DNA of 64,000 nucleotides from Beverwykella pulmonaria (lineage: Eukaryota > Ascomycota > Dothideomycetes > Pleosporales > Melanommataceae): positions 3,267,151 to 3,331,150 of the forward strand of contig BCHH01000003.1 in assembly GCA_001599595.1 (NCBI GenBank), written 5' to 3'. The translations under genes and the position numbers were made by a program. Below the pieces are notes generated by a model. The model was not told where the DNA came from and ran no database searches. It saw only the letters and a program-made list of their open reading frames with translations. Below, one piece after another: positions 1 through 11,425 of the stretch (its first letter is position 1; each line of letters opens with the position of its first letter).

Positions 1-206
1 CTAAGTTAGAGAGGGGTGGTTGATGAGAATCTTGACTATGCGCGTGAGCCACCGTATACACTAAAATCCAGTATACCCCATCCCGCCAGTTCTCTTCAGG
101 GTATTCGACATGGCCCGATAAAGTCTTCCAACGCCCATGACCCATGCAAACTCCAAGCGTTCCGCACGCCCCAAATGTACGATTGAAAATCTACTAGGTC
201 CATCTT

Positions 207-1700
207 TCACATCCTCCTCTTCACTCTTGTCAAGGCCCGCTCCACGACGTTCCTCCCCAGCAGTGGTATACTCTGTACCACCGCTTCCACGTCTGCGTCC
301 TGCACTTGCTCGCCTTCGCCCTCTGGGTCGCGCTCATAGCCGATAGCTCGAACCTCGTATCTTCTCGGCGGATCTGTCAAGCCAGGCCAGATGTCGAGCG
401 GCAGAAAGTCGCCCTGTGTAACGGTGAACTGCTCTCGCGCTCGCTCATCTTCGGCCCGCAATCTATCCAGCTCTCGCTGCGCCTCTTCTGCTTTCCGCTT
501 GGCCTTCTCGTGCCTTCGTCTCCGCGACGATATTTCCACGAGTAGCTCGGCGTACGCAAGGTCAAAGCGCTCGTAAAAATCTCGTTGGTTCTCCCACTCC
601 TCGATGCCGTTCAAGAGTGTGGGTCGCGTGTCTTCGAGCCAGGAGGCATGGAACAATCGGGAAATGCCGATGATGGATTTGACTTCGGCGGAAACATGTG
701 CGATCATTTTTAATACGTTGGACAGTGCTCCATCTTCGTTGCGCAGATGGGTAATGTGGTTTTCGATTTGGGAGAGAAGAAACGTCATTTCTGAACCCCT
801 TTCCCGGATCTCCGAGACCACATCTTCGACCTCGGCCGCATCGTTTTGCAGTACGCCTAGCATTTCCTGCCGCTCCTCTTCCGTCATGGGCTCCGGGGAG
901 ACAGAGAAGTCGTCACCCGAGGGCTCTGGCGCATCGCCGGTGGCTTGCGTCGCAGCAGCAGATCCACCTTCCGTATGTCGCAGCGCTGTAACGCAGAGGT
1001 CGTAGTGGCGCACAAGCGACTGGAATGCCTGTGCTGCCTCCTTTGCGTGCGATTCAAGGTCATGGTATAAACTCGGTATGGGACTCGGATGCGAGGTGGT
1101 GGCAGGGGTACTGGGGACATTCTCGATGGAAGAGTGGAGGTTCTCGAGTGCGGTGTCGAATGCGTCGGTGCTGTCGTCTAGGCTGGCGTGGGCTTCGTTG
1201 TATCTGTCTATGCAGGCGCGTAGTGAGTCTTTCAGGTTAGTTACGGTTGCGTTGTCAATGAAGTCGAACAGGTGCTTTTGCGGTGTCCCTGGAGGCTGCA
1301 GCACCGCTTCTATGGGGGTATCGCGGAGAACGGCGAGGGTGGATTGGAGACCCGCGTACGATGCATCGAGATCATGCAGCAACTGCTTGAACTCGACCTG
1401 CACGTCGGCTTCGACGACATCTATGCCACGCCGGACCGCTTCCAGAGCATCTACCTGCTCATCTACGATAGTGCGGATGGACGAGTTCTTCGCGGCGAGA
1501 ACGGCATTCTCCTCGAGCAGCTCGCGCGCGGACGTGACGATGTCATTTGCACGCCAGAGGACGGTTTGCGTGTTGAGCGAGCGCTTTGAGGCAACAAAGT
1601 GGTTCACGAGGTCTTCCAAGGTTTGCGGGCGGTTCGGATCTGGCGATCTCCTGGAGCTGCCGCTGCTCACAGAGGATGCTGGTGAGTCGGGAGAGGCCAT
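207..1700 (-). CDS. atg17: Autophagy scaffold protein Atg17
   Basis: A single open frame encodes about 497 residues from the ATG at 1700. An in-frame ATG at 1844 would add 48 Pro/Ser-rich residues, but I prefer 1700 because the following MASPDSP.. stretch resembles fungal Atg17 starts. The body is almost entirely helical coiled coil, as in the APG17 family, and contains the recognisable segment LVRHYDLCVTALRHTEGG and an N-terminal WRANDIVTSARELLEENAVL. Atg17 scaffolds the Atg1 kinase complex (with Atg13, Atg29 and Atg31 in yeast) at the phagophore assembly site in starvation-induced bulk autophagy. The length matches the family (about 500). No intron is needed. The C-terminus keeps a helix rich in Arg/Glu followed by a DIWPGL-containing tail. 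Recognition is from family memory rather than a search, but the conserved central segment makes it strong. Confidence 0.9.
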   Translation of the reverse strand: MASPDSPASSVSSGSSRRSPDPNRPQTLEDLVNHFVASKRSLNTQTVLWRANDIVTSARELLEENAVLAAKNSSIRTIVDEQVDALEAVRRGIDVVEADVQVEFKQLLHDLDASYAGLQSTLAVLRDTPIEAVLQPPGTPQKHLFDFIDNATVTNLKDSLRACIDRYNEAHASLDDSTDAFDTALENLHSSIENVPSTPATTSHPSPIPSLYHDLESHAKEAAQAFQSLVRHYDLCVTALRHTEGGSAAATQATGDAPEPSGDDFSVSPEPMTEEERQEMLGVLQNDAAEVEDVVSEIRERGSEMTFLLSQIENHITHLRNEDGALSNVLKMIAHVSAEVKSIIGISRLFHASWLEDTRPTLLNGIEEWENQRDFYERFDLAYAELLVEISSRRRRHEKAKRKAEEAQRELDRLRAEDERAREQFTVTQGDFLPLDIWPGLTDPPRRYEVRAIGYERDPEGEGEQVQDADVEAVVQSIPLLGRNVVERALTRVKRRM

Positions 1701-3459
1701 TGGGGATGATGCAGCAGGCGGACGGGAGCAGGCTGAGCTATCCGATAGGTGTCGTGGGCAGGGTGTAAGGGAGATGCGGCCGGGTGCATCATCACCGCTG
1801 AGATGCGAATGCAACAGCTGCCTGAGAGAGAGGGGAAGAGTCAACCACAGTCAGGGTCGAGTCTTAGCAGGACGATAGCTGCGCTTGTCATTCACGATGG
1901 AAACGGAGCTAGCTGGAGCTTTGACCTCCGACCAGGATGCTGATAGGCCGCTCTCTTCTATAGCATGAACCCCCAACCGGCTGCTATTGTAAAATTTACA
2001 ATCCAAGTCTGCTAGCAGTATTCCGTTGCGTCTCGTTATGCCTTCAACTTTCACTTTACTCGCCCTTCCAAGTCATATCTTCTACTTTGTGGAACGTAAG
2101 CCTTGAAATCTGTGGCCAGTCTTGTCTGTGCTGTTGCATCCGTCATTTTCCCAATCACAACTCGTGCTAGAGCTAAGGGTGAACCCCTGATTGGCCACAA
2201 GCCCAAGAAGCCCTTCTTTTGCGGCCATACACTCCTTGTAGTTGCCTTTGCATACTTTGCAGATGTATTAGCCCGTACTCGATGCCCGGGAAAGAGGCTT
2301 CAAGTTGCCTGATCAACTAGCTATAGCTCTGTCAATATCAACAGCCGCAAGACTCGGCTTTTGAGAGATTGCAGAACCTCGCCTTCAAATTTCAAATATA
2401 AAAGAAGATGCTTGTTGCCCCAGATTGCTAACCTATACTTTACCCTTCACGTTGTAGTCGCAAACCGTGAACGGAGGTCGGAAAATAAAGTCGGAGCTAT
2501 GCATGTTACCTGCTCTCCCTGATCCCGGTTCATGGCAGCGTGTTTCCTTTGTACAATGCCAAAGCGTTCTGCTATTCGACGAGGGGCTCCAAGGGATGTA
2601 AGAGGACAGAGCAAGCCATGTGGGAGAATCTTGGCAAAAGGCCAAAGGATTAAGTCTGCCCTACTGCACTCTATTGCACTTGCCAGCACATATCCCCCTA
2701 AAGGTCCTTCTTGATGCCCCGCCCCTCTTGTTAGTTTCTCCGCGGTTTAGTAAAGCGCAGAAATCGCCCGACTCTTCGTTAAGATAGTGAAGCTAGCAAT
2801 CGAGGAAAATCGAGTCCACAGTCACGCTAAAGAGGCATTTTAAGCGCCGAGACGTTCGGAGCAGATCCCAGCGAATCATGCTCTGATACCGAGCACCAGC
2901 GTTCAGTTGGTGAGTTGAAATGGCCAGATAGCAGAAGCGTCCATCTGGGTCTCGGCACAAAGTCGGGTAAATCATTTGAACTGTGTGACGAGAGGATGGT
3001 GAAAGATTTGTTCAAAGTGGTGCCAGTTGTGAGCAATTCTGCGGCACGTGCATTGCTATCAGTTTACGGGTCTGGCTGGCTCTTGCGTGATCTAATGAAT
3101 TGCGTGCTCGGTGGCGGCGACCACCACAACAGCCATGCCAAGACCAAACCTTACTCCCCACTCCCGCGCAGCGTACGACGTGCAACATTTTCGACAAAGC
3201 AAAAAAACGCTGCAAGAAAACTCGCCCGCATCTGCTGCTTTCCCCTCGCAGCAACTCACATACATGCGTTTCCCTGTCTGAGGGATTTCGAGGTCGCTGC
3301 CCGCATCCAGCGCTGCTGTTCTCCCCCGGTACGATTGCAACCCAGGGTCTCGCACGCCATTCTGCTGCCGAAGCTCCTCATCGATTATGCGACCGCGACC
3401 TCAGTGAGACGGGGCATTGATATCGCACCTTGCGTCCGCGCAGGCGCTGGTCACCTAAA
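1701..3459. other. Intergenic region between divergent atg17 and sconB
   Basis: About 1.76 kb separates the two divergent starts. It should hold both promoters and 5' leaders. A CACGTG palindrome lies at 3045-3050, about 410 bases upstream of the sconB start. Open frames in the 3' half overlap the leader, have no family resemblance and are taken as chance. I see no other gene. Confidence 0.5.
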
Positions 3460-5683
3460 ATGGCGACTACCCGTACCCTCGATGTCGCGACCACCCACGA
3501 CGCTCATTCGCAGCCGCAACCACCGACTCCGCGACGCCTGTCCTGGCGCACACAGCTCCCACCGTCGCCCGATGAAATGGCGAGCGCTGGTGCCCCCGAT
3601 CCTCACACCGCCCTGATGCATGGGCACGACCATGAAGGGCTCACTGGCCGTGCGCGACACTTGCAGGACGAAGAAGGCGACCTCGACGAACAAAAGGACA
3701 GCAACGCCTTTGTACACAACGCCGCCTCGAAGAAGCTGGAGAAGATGATCACGCCGTACCTCGCCCAGCATATCCCCCACCAGTACAACCCGCTCGGCGG
3801 AGGTGCCCAAAACGCGCCTTCCAGCGGGAATACCAAGTACTGCTACCGCCATAGGCCAGACCTGCTCTGCCGAAGACAGGCCGACGAGCCCTCAATGGAG
3901 CAGCTGCAGAAGGTAGGTAATGTGCTTTCCGTGGCCCCACGATACGGCTGCTGACAGCGCACAGGAACTCGGGAGAGAGTCGCAGGAAGACCAACAGAGC
4001 ATTGCAAATGTGTGGTCGCTCTTCTCTGCAGCCCCCTCGAAGCACAGAAACCTCATGCTTCAGGGCATCCTCGCCCAATGCTGCTTCCCCCAGCTCTCCT
4101 TCATTTCCTCGTCGGTCCGCAATCTCATCAAGATCGATTTTCTCGCTGCCCTACCCACGGAACTAGGATTCAAAATCTTGTGCAATTTAGACACCACATC
4201 CCTTTGCAAAGCCGGCCAGGTCAACCGGAGGTGGCGGCAGCTCGCTGATGACGATGTCGTGTGGCACAAGATGTGCGAGCAGCACATTGACCGCAAGTGT
4301 ACCAAGTGCGGATGGGGATTGCCCTTGCTGGACCAGCGTCGGTTGAGGACAGAGAAGAGGAGGATCCAGCTGCGTGCTTCGGGACAAGGACTCAATGAGT
4401 GGTCTACAAACAGCGCTCCTGCCACTAACCTCCCTGCTACGCTCTTGGCCGTGGAGTCTAGCGTATCAGATTCGACCACGGGAACCAAACGCTCTGTCCC
4501 GGATAGATCAGAATCGCCAGAATCGTCTAAACGGCCCTGTTCCGAGTCCATTCGGGACCAGCAAGAGTCCTACTTCGACCAACCCAAGAAGAGGCCATGG
4601 AAAGACATTTACAAGGACCGATTCAAAGTTGGCACGAATTGGAAGTACGGCCGATATTCGACCACGATTCTTAAGGGACACACCAACGGCGTCATGTGCT
4701 TGCAGTTCGATGACCGTGTCTTGATGACAGGCTCGTATGATGCGACTGTCCGAGTGTGGGACCTCGAGACTGGAAAGTGTATTCGCGTCATTACAGGTCA
4801 TACGCAAGGCATTCGCTGCTTGCATTTCGACGACGCTAGATTAATAACTGGTAGCTTGGACAACACCATAAAGGTGTGGAACTGGCGGACGGGCGAGTTG
4901 GTCAAGACCCTTGCCGCCCACTCCAAGGGCGTCATCGGGATCCACATGGCGGACAAGCTTCTCGCTTCGGGTTCTTCCGACAACACCATCATGGTCCACG
5001 ACTTCAACACTTACCAGCGATTCGCTCTCCGCGGCCACCATGATTGGGTCAACTCAGTCAGGATTGATCTCCCTTCTCGGACTCTCTTTTCTGCTTCAGA
5101 CGACATGACAGTGAAGCTGTGGGACCTTGACACGCACGCTTGCCTGAAGACATTCGAAGGTCACGTGGGCCAGGTCCAGCAAGTCCTTCCTCTCCCTGCC
5201 GAGTTTGAGATTGACGAGAACGACTTCGTTCCCCACGCCAACAATGACTTCTCCGACACAGCTTCCCTCGAGTCAGAAACAATTCAACCACAGGACAATC
5301 TGACTCCTAAACTACCCCTTGAACCGCTGTTTCCCAATGACCCCGATCGCCCGCTTCCCCCCAACTACATGCTCACCGGCTCACTCGACGGCACGATCCG
5401 CCTCTGGCACGTCCCATCGGGTCGATGTATCCACCGCTTCTTTGGGCATGTGGAGGGGGTGTGGTCTTTGGCGGCAGATACACTAAGGTTAGTCTCTGGG
5501 GCTGAAGATAAGACGATCAAGATCTGGGACCCGCGGACGGGGAAGCATGAGCGTACGCTTACTGGGCATACCGGACCGGTCAATTGCGTGGGTCTGAGCG
5601 ACTCGAGACTGATAAGCGGGAGCGAGGATGGAACTGTTCGAGTGCATTGTTTTGTGAGTGATGGCGAGAAGGGAGGGGAGTAG
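3460..5683 (+). CDS. sconB: F-box/WD40 protein SconB (Met30), sulfur metabolite repression
   Basis: Two exons, 3460-3912 and 3965-5683, joined by a 52-base intron, give about 723 residues. The N-terminal region has the SconB signature ..[10 protein letters not shown] and [20 protein letters not shown]; the splice joins MEQLQK to ELGRESQED in phase 0. The F-box ([19 protein letters not shown]) starts near residue 214 and is followed by the conserved [18 protein letters not shown]40 repeats begin at [15 protein letters not shown] (near residue 387) and fill the C-terminus, consistent with a seven-bladed propeller. The family is the substrate receptor of an SCF ubiquitin ligase that controls the sulfur-assimilation activator (MetR/Met4) when sulfur is plentiful. 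An acidic, proline-rich insert breaks one inter-blade loop near 5210-5360, as in homologues. The start at 3460 sits in the AAAATGG context; an upstream in-frame ATG at 3430 adds ten residues. Confidence 0.95.
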
Positions 5684-6240
5684 GCGAAAGTCTACGACGA
5701 TGGGTATTCCTTTCTTACAGGTGAGGACGGATTTTGGTTGCGGTGTGGATTCTTCCGGCAACAAACCCATTGCTATTAAGGTTAATTGAGGCGCTTTGGG
5801 GTCGGATACGTAGTATAGGTACGGGGCGGCGTTCCCCGAGGAAAACGGCGCAGGATCGAAACGGCACGGGTCTGGCATGGTTCTTGGATGGAATGGGAAG
5901 ATGACATATATATTATGTCTTTCCCTGCATAATCTTTCCTTTTTTTCTTCTGGACGATCATTACGGGCCTCGTTTTTAAGAGCGGAGTCAACAGCTAGAT
6001 ACCCTTTTGATGAATTTTGTAAACTCTGTTCATGAATTGCTGTCCAATGAAAACGTGTGTTGGGATCACGAACTGAGCCTCATAGGTTGGATGTCCGGTC
6101 CGTGCTCGGCACGCATTTGGGGGAATGGATTGCGTGTGCATATCCGAAACCCCTGCATGTGTGGAACCCCTGCGAATGAGGTGTGAGGATGAGTGAGAAT
6201 GCATCGGGAATGGCGTGCTATGGGGAGATCAGCTTGAGCG

Positions 6241-6270
6241 GGGATGCGGCGGGCAGGGATGCGGCGGGCG
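6241..6270. repeat. 15-bp GC-rich tandem repeat, two units
   Basis: Two adjacent units of GGGATGCGGCGGGCR lie at 6241-6255 and 6256-6270, followed by a partial third (GGGATGA). Confidence 0.8.
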
Positions 6271-6701
6271 GGGATGAGACTGGTGAGAGGGGCAATGGGG
6301 ATTATATAAGAGGGGATGGGAATTCAGTGATTGTGGCGGAAGATACTCGTTTTGCTCTCAAGATTGGAGACTGCAATTGTCGAGCTTGCATTGTGCGGTG
6401 TTGTACGCCATCATCGCCAAATCTATTGCACTGCGGAACAAGTCAACCGTCAGTTTGACGACACAAGACGGAACGAGGGTTAAGACAGCATCCATCGCCT
6501 GACCGTCTTAATGCAAGATACAAAGGGGTTCTACCCTAGGAATCCCTCACGGCTAGTGAGATATCACTCAACACAACACAGCCAGCATATACCTCCTTAC
6601 AAAGTCGACTACAACTAACAGCAAGAAAGATCAACACGAGCAGCGATGTTGACCAACCTCCGCCGACTCTCTTCCTCGTCAGCCTCTTCCTCATCAACCT
6701 C

Positions 6702-6755
6702 TTCCTCTGCATCAAAGTTTTCCTCTGCATCAACACCTTCCTCTGCATTAACATC
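6702..6755. repeat. 18-bp tandem repeat, three units
   Basis: Three consecutive 18-bp units beginning TTCCTCTGCAT occur at 6702-6719, 6720-6737 and 6738-6755. More degenerate TCTTCCTCATCA-like units flank them. Because 18 is divisible by three, every frame stays open and reads as Ser-rich (+) or as Met-Gln-Arg-Lys repeats (-). That explains the spurious open frames here. Confidence 0.8.
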
Positions 6756-7581
6756 CTCGCCCTCATCAACAACATCAACCACGTCCAGCGCGTCAGGTAC
6801 AGCAACCTCAACTCCAACAACATCACCCCACTCAACATCCTGGACGTCCTATCCCTCGGATAATCCAACAATGCACTCCAATTCCCCGTACTCTCCGCCG
6901 CGTCAAAATATCCAGACTTCACCGTTCGTCATTCAGACCAGTCCAAACTCCAGTATGCCGTGTACACAGCGGGACGCACAATTGTACTTTTTGATGGGAT
7001 TCACGCCACGCGAGGCGGGGACAGGGAGGAGAGTTATAGAGGGACTGGGACTGGGATGAAGGAAAGAATGATGTATGTGAAATGACGGATGATGGCAATT
7101 CTATGAGATACCACGGGAAGGAAGGAGGAGAGTGTACCAATCATGAGCCTGTTAGGGCCGAGTAAAGGCCTATGAGAGTCTAGACGAGAAGACAAAACCA
7201 AGCTCAGAAGTGAAATGGAAAGAAGAGAAGGCTGCTATAGGAGGTATTGGTGGGGATGGAGATACGAGATCGATCCATTCGTACAGTGCACTGGACCGCG
7301 TCCGAGTGCTTAGTGACCCGACTATATAAAATATCATGTAAATAGTTCCTTTTGACAATGTCGAAAGGCTATGCTGCCGGAAATCCAATGATGGGGGAAT
7401 ATGTTAAGCAAACGCAGCGAAAAGATGCTTCAGCACAAGTCTTGGACCTTCAGCCCCCTTCCCTTAGAACAAAAATGACCAAACTACCAGCCCTCCTTTC
7501 CGATGCCAAAACCCACCACCCTATTCCCTAATCTGGATATCCATCTGTCACAACCTTCCCAATGCTCTTACGCTCCCCTTC

Positions 7582-9004
7582 TTAATGCAACGCATCCCCC
7601 GGCTTGCGCCCCACCACAAAGAAAAACCGAATATAAAGATGCAGACTCCGATCCCGAACTTCGTTCACTACTTTGGCGATGAGGATCTTGCATTCTTGCT
7701 CACTCCACCCGAGCACTTTGCCGATGAAGCCGTAGGTGTACGGCTCGATGCCCATGGCCATGTGTTCGCGCTGGTAGCGGCCGATTTCTTTCATTTTGGG
7801 ATCCTTGGGCCAGGGGCCGAGGGGTACCTAGGAGATGTAAGCAGGGTGACGTATGGGGAAGGAGGGGAAGGTGTGGCACAGCACGACCTCCTAAAGACGC
7901 ATGGTTTACCTTGATGATCCTCTCGTTCACATCCACGAACCCTGCATTAATCATCCGCTGCTTCAAACTATCCGCAATCCGAATCTCTTTCTTAAATACC
8001 GCTGCCGCATCGTTGCACAGCTGCTGCCACTGCTTCAGACTCTCGGCTTTCTCAAGCGTATTGTCGTCGCTGCACACCCACGCCTCGGGTTCTTGGAACT
8101 CTACCCAGCCTCCAGGTAAAACATGGGCGTACGCCTGCGCGCATAACCGGTCCCAGTCGTTTATTGAACCAGAAAGTCCACGCACATGGATGAAATCGAA
8201 GTGCTCGTCCGGCGGATACACCCAATCGCTCTCGGCGTCGTCAATGTAGAATTTCGCGTTGGGTGGGACCCAGGTCGGTTGGATGGGTGAGAGGTCTGTG
8301 CCGAGGATGTCGGCGCCAGGATTCTCGTCCGCGAAGTCGATTGCCCATATTCCCGTTCCCGTTCCAATGTCCAGCACGCGCTGCGGGGGTCGCGTAAAGG
8401 GCACATCGGTCAGCTTTCCGCCAAGCATGAGCAGAAAGATGTGGTGGAGCAGGTCCAATCGGTCCTGCTCTTCGTCGTCGTTGGGGAGAACGTATGCGCC
8501 GGAGCGGTAGCCGTGGTAGCGCCGCCCGTTCGAGTACTCGTAGTTCAGGATTGAAGACGCGAGGGAGGTGGAAGACGAGGAGTTGCCATCGAAACCGCCG
8601 AATGCCGAGTCGGCGTCAGAGTTTGAAGAGTCGGGCTCAAGATTTTGCTGGAGGTGTGTGTCGGTAGTGTCATTGTGGGCTTGCGGGACCGAGAAAGAGG
8701 ATTCGCCGTGGGCTTGCTGTGCGAAAGAGGAGGGCTCGCCGTGGGATGGACCTGGCGCGTAGGAAGGTTCGCCGTGGGCTTGAGCTGGAGGATAAGGAGC
8801 GAGATTGGTCGGGCCTTGCGACTGCGGGAGCGAGGTGTTGTCGTGTGCTGGCGGTTGTGGGTAGGGCACGGAAGTGTCGGTGAAGGCGGTTGCTGACGCC
8901 AGTGGTGGAGCTGGGCTGCTGTGTGATGGGAGATTGCCAGCGGCTGAAGGCGTGTGGGCTGCGGGTGGTGCCGCCGTTGCAGACGGGCCGCCCTCACTAG
9001 ACAT
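7582..9004 (-). CDS. LaeA-like SAM-dependent methyltransferase
   Basis: Exons 9004-7910 and 7827-7582 join in phase 0 over an 82-base intron (AAG|GTAAAC ... CCTAG|GTACCC) and give about 446 residues. The first 150 residues are Pro/Ser/Gln-rich and probably disordered. The Rossmann methyltransferase core starts at RVLDIGTGTGIWAIDFAD (motif I, SAM binding). It is followed by ILGTDLSPIQPTWVPPN, FDFIHVRGLSG and LPGGWVEFQEPEAW. This order is typical of the LaeA/TAM-type family of filamentous fungi. The C-terminal exon carries ..HMAMGIEPYTYGFIGKVLGW, also typical. Members include the global regulator LaeA and many paralogues of unknown substrate; the sequence does not tell which this is. It is transcribed divergently from the neighbouring P450. 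Confidence 0.88.
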
Positions 9005-9567
9005 GATGGCGTTGGAGAGGGGTCGTGTGAGAGGGATGGAGAAGGAGATTGTGCGATGTCGAAGCGAGCGCCAAGAGGACCCTCAAACACAAAGCAAGGG
9101 TACTCCGGATGGGAGCACGGGGTGTGTGAGGAGACAGAGATGTCTTCCCGCGCGCAGCAAATATGAGGCTTCATGCCTGGTTGCGCGGACCAAGAGCAGC
9201 AGGCGCTAACCTACTGGTTCCCATCCGTCAACGCCATTCGATAGCGTGCCGCGGAGCGCCTCCAGCCCTTCGGGCCTCGTCACCTCGGCACGCGGCTTGG
9301 CTGTCCGCGGAAGCATGCTGCCGACTCAGGAACAATCGCGAGTGAGAAGGGGAGAACGAACCACACTCTTTTCTCCGGCGCATGAGACGAGCACGTGACG
9401 AGCTTGAGCACCATGGCGTTCATTTCCGACGCTGTGGCTGCTGGTCTTTCACCTGGGTCTAGGGGAACACTAGCGAAGCGCAGGCTCTGGTCGTCAAAAC
9501 GCTCCCGTTCCCACGCTCCAACCAAGTTACCCGCACGCCCTTTTGCTTGGGTCGACGTCTATGAGCC
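9005..9567. other. Divergent promoter region, methyltransferase / P450
   Basis: The two starts lie 563 bases apart, so both promoters must be here. A short CACGTG is present near 9392. I see no open frame with support. Confidence 0.5.
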
Positions 9568-11425
9568 ATGACTGCGGTACTATCGCGACTGCGCGCCTTC
9601 GACCTCCCACCCGCCATCTTGGTCCCGGTGTTTGTTTTCACCTCGTATATCCTCGGGCTGGCGCTGTATCGCCTGTACTTCCACCCACTTGCAAAGTTCC
9701 CAGGTCCCTGGCAAGCGGCCGTCGGGTCCTGGTATGAGGCCTACTATGAGATTGTGCTCAACGGACAGTACTCGAACAAAATCTCGCAATTGCACGACAA
9801 GTATGGTATGCTTGCGCATCTTTCTCTACACTCTGTTTCCTCGGCTCCGCCGCGCTGGTTTGATGTGCGCCGTGGCTGACTTGTCTCGAGGCCCCATCAT
9901 TCGTGTCACGCCGCACGAGCTTCACATCAGGGACTCCCAGTTCTTCGACGACGTCTACCCCAAGAACGTGCACCTCGACAAAGAGGGGTGGGACAAGCGA
10001 TTCGGCAGTGAGCACTCGGTCATGACTTCCGTCAATGCGGCCCAGCACAGGCGGAGGCGCGCAGCCCTCAATCCCATGTGAGTGTTCTTGGTCGACATCT
10101 ATCGCTTCGCCCAATTAGGCCATTTGCTGCATGTGCTCACACTTTGCCAGGTTCTCCCGAAGTTCCATCCTGAGTTTCATCCACATCATCTACCGTCATA
10201 TCGATACCCTCTCGGGTCGTATGCAAGAATTCGAGGCCCGCAAAGAGCCATTGAACCTCACCCTCGCATTCCCCGCACTCACTGGTGACATCATCATGGA
10301 CTACTTCTTTGGGTTCAATTATGACCAGCTCAGGAACCCAGACTTTGCCTCGTTCCATGATGCCTTCATGAAAATTGGTGCGACGGGCCACATTGCGACG
10401 CAGTTTCCCTCCATCTTTCCTGTACGTGCTCAACCCGTGGACGAGCATCTCCAGTTGCTGACAAGGCACCAGATCATGAATGCGATACCAGACTTCATCA
10501 CCGAATGGCTCCAGCCAGCCGCAAAGCCGTTGTTGAAATTCAAGCGCGTGAGTCCGCTGTGTGTTCAACTCCCTCCTTCATGCTGACTAGCCCAGGATCA
10601 ATGGGACTTGATCGGCCGTACGCTCCGTGGAGAAGAAATCAAACGAAATGATGCCCAGAAGACGATTTTCCAGGAGATTTTGAACTCGAAACTGCCGCCA
10701 GAGGACAAATCGCACCAGCGGCTTGCCGACGAAGCCCAGATTGTGGTCGGTGGTGGTGTCGAGACCACGGCCTTCGCCTTAACGATAGCGGCCTTTCACA
10801 TCATCAACACGCCGCGTATCTACGAGCGTCTACACGCCGATCTCGTTGCCACATTCCCGAACCGCTCCACGCTCGAACTCATACCCTTGGAGCAACTGCC
10901 TTATCTCAAAGCCTGTATCATGGAGTCTGTGCGCCTAGGATATGGTCTTAGCGCGCGCAATCCCCGGACGCACGACAAGCCCCTCCAGTACAAGCAATAT
11001 ACGATTCCAGCTAGGACGAACATTGCCATGACCATCCCCGAGGTTTCGCACGACGAGGAGATCTTCCCGAGGTCCAAAGAGTTTATCCCGGAGCGGTGGT
11101 TGGATGACCCAAAGACGAAGGATGGGGTGCCGTTAGATAGGTACATGGTTAGCTTTGGCAGGGGCACGAGGTCGTGTCCTGGGATGCCGTACGTATTCCC
11201 CCGTGGTTGCTCTACGCAACTTTGAGGATTAGAAAATGCTAATAACCCACTAGTCTTGCGTGGACGGAGCTCTATCTGACGCTTGGCATGATGTTCCGGC
11301 GGTACAAGTTCGAGCTCTTCGAGGCGGATAAAAGTGATGTAGAAATGGGCCATGATTTTTTCATTCCGGTGACCAAGTTAGATAGCAAGGGCGTTAGGGT
11401 TTTCGTCACCTCGACGTCGGATTGA
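9568..11425 (+). CDS. Cytochrome P450 monooxygenase (trichodiene-oxygenase-like)
   Basis: Six exons (9568-9805, 9891-10077, 10151-10421, 10473-10547, 10596-11188, 11254-11425) join in frame to about 511 residues, the usual P450 size. An N-terminal membrane anchor spans roughly residues 12-35, followed by the hinge YFHPLAKFPGP. The I-helix threonine motif is VVGGGVETTAFAL. The K-helix ExxR is ESVRL, PERW is present, and the heme-binding loop is FGRGTRSCPGM with its cysteine intact. All five introns use GT..AG and are 48-85 bases. The segment KYGPIIRVTPHELHI and the RRAALNP motif resemble the trichodiene oxygenase-like class of fungal P450s. The substrate cannot be read from sequence. It probably sits in the ER membrane. 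No polyketide, NRPS or terpene synthase lies nearby, so membership of a biosynthetic cluster is unsupported. Confidence 0.93.

Larger units (their letters stand above)
5684..7581. other. Intergenic region with small repeats, no convincing gene
   Basis: About 1.9 kb follows the sconB stop. It holds two short tandem repeats (listed separately) and a Ser/Thr-rich open frame of 137 codons at 6646-7059 that is generated by the 18-bp repeat. I saw no domain and no splice-supported gene. Confidence 0.45.

Noticed and set aside
1078..1878. 266-codon open frame on the plus strand opposite atg17
   Set aside because: It is the antisense shadow of the Atg17 coding frame, with Ser/Arg-rich composition and no domain.
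2915..3616. 233-codon open frame overlapping the sconB leader
   Set aside because: It runs into the sconB first exon in another frame, has no recognisable family and looks like leader sequence.
6646..7059. Ser/Thr-rich 137-codon frame
   Set aside because: Its first half is produced by the 18-bp tandem repeat; no signal peptide, domain or splice support.
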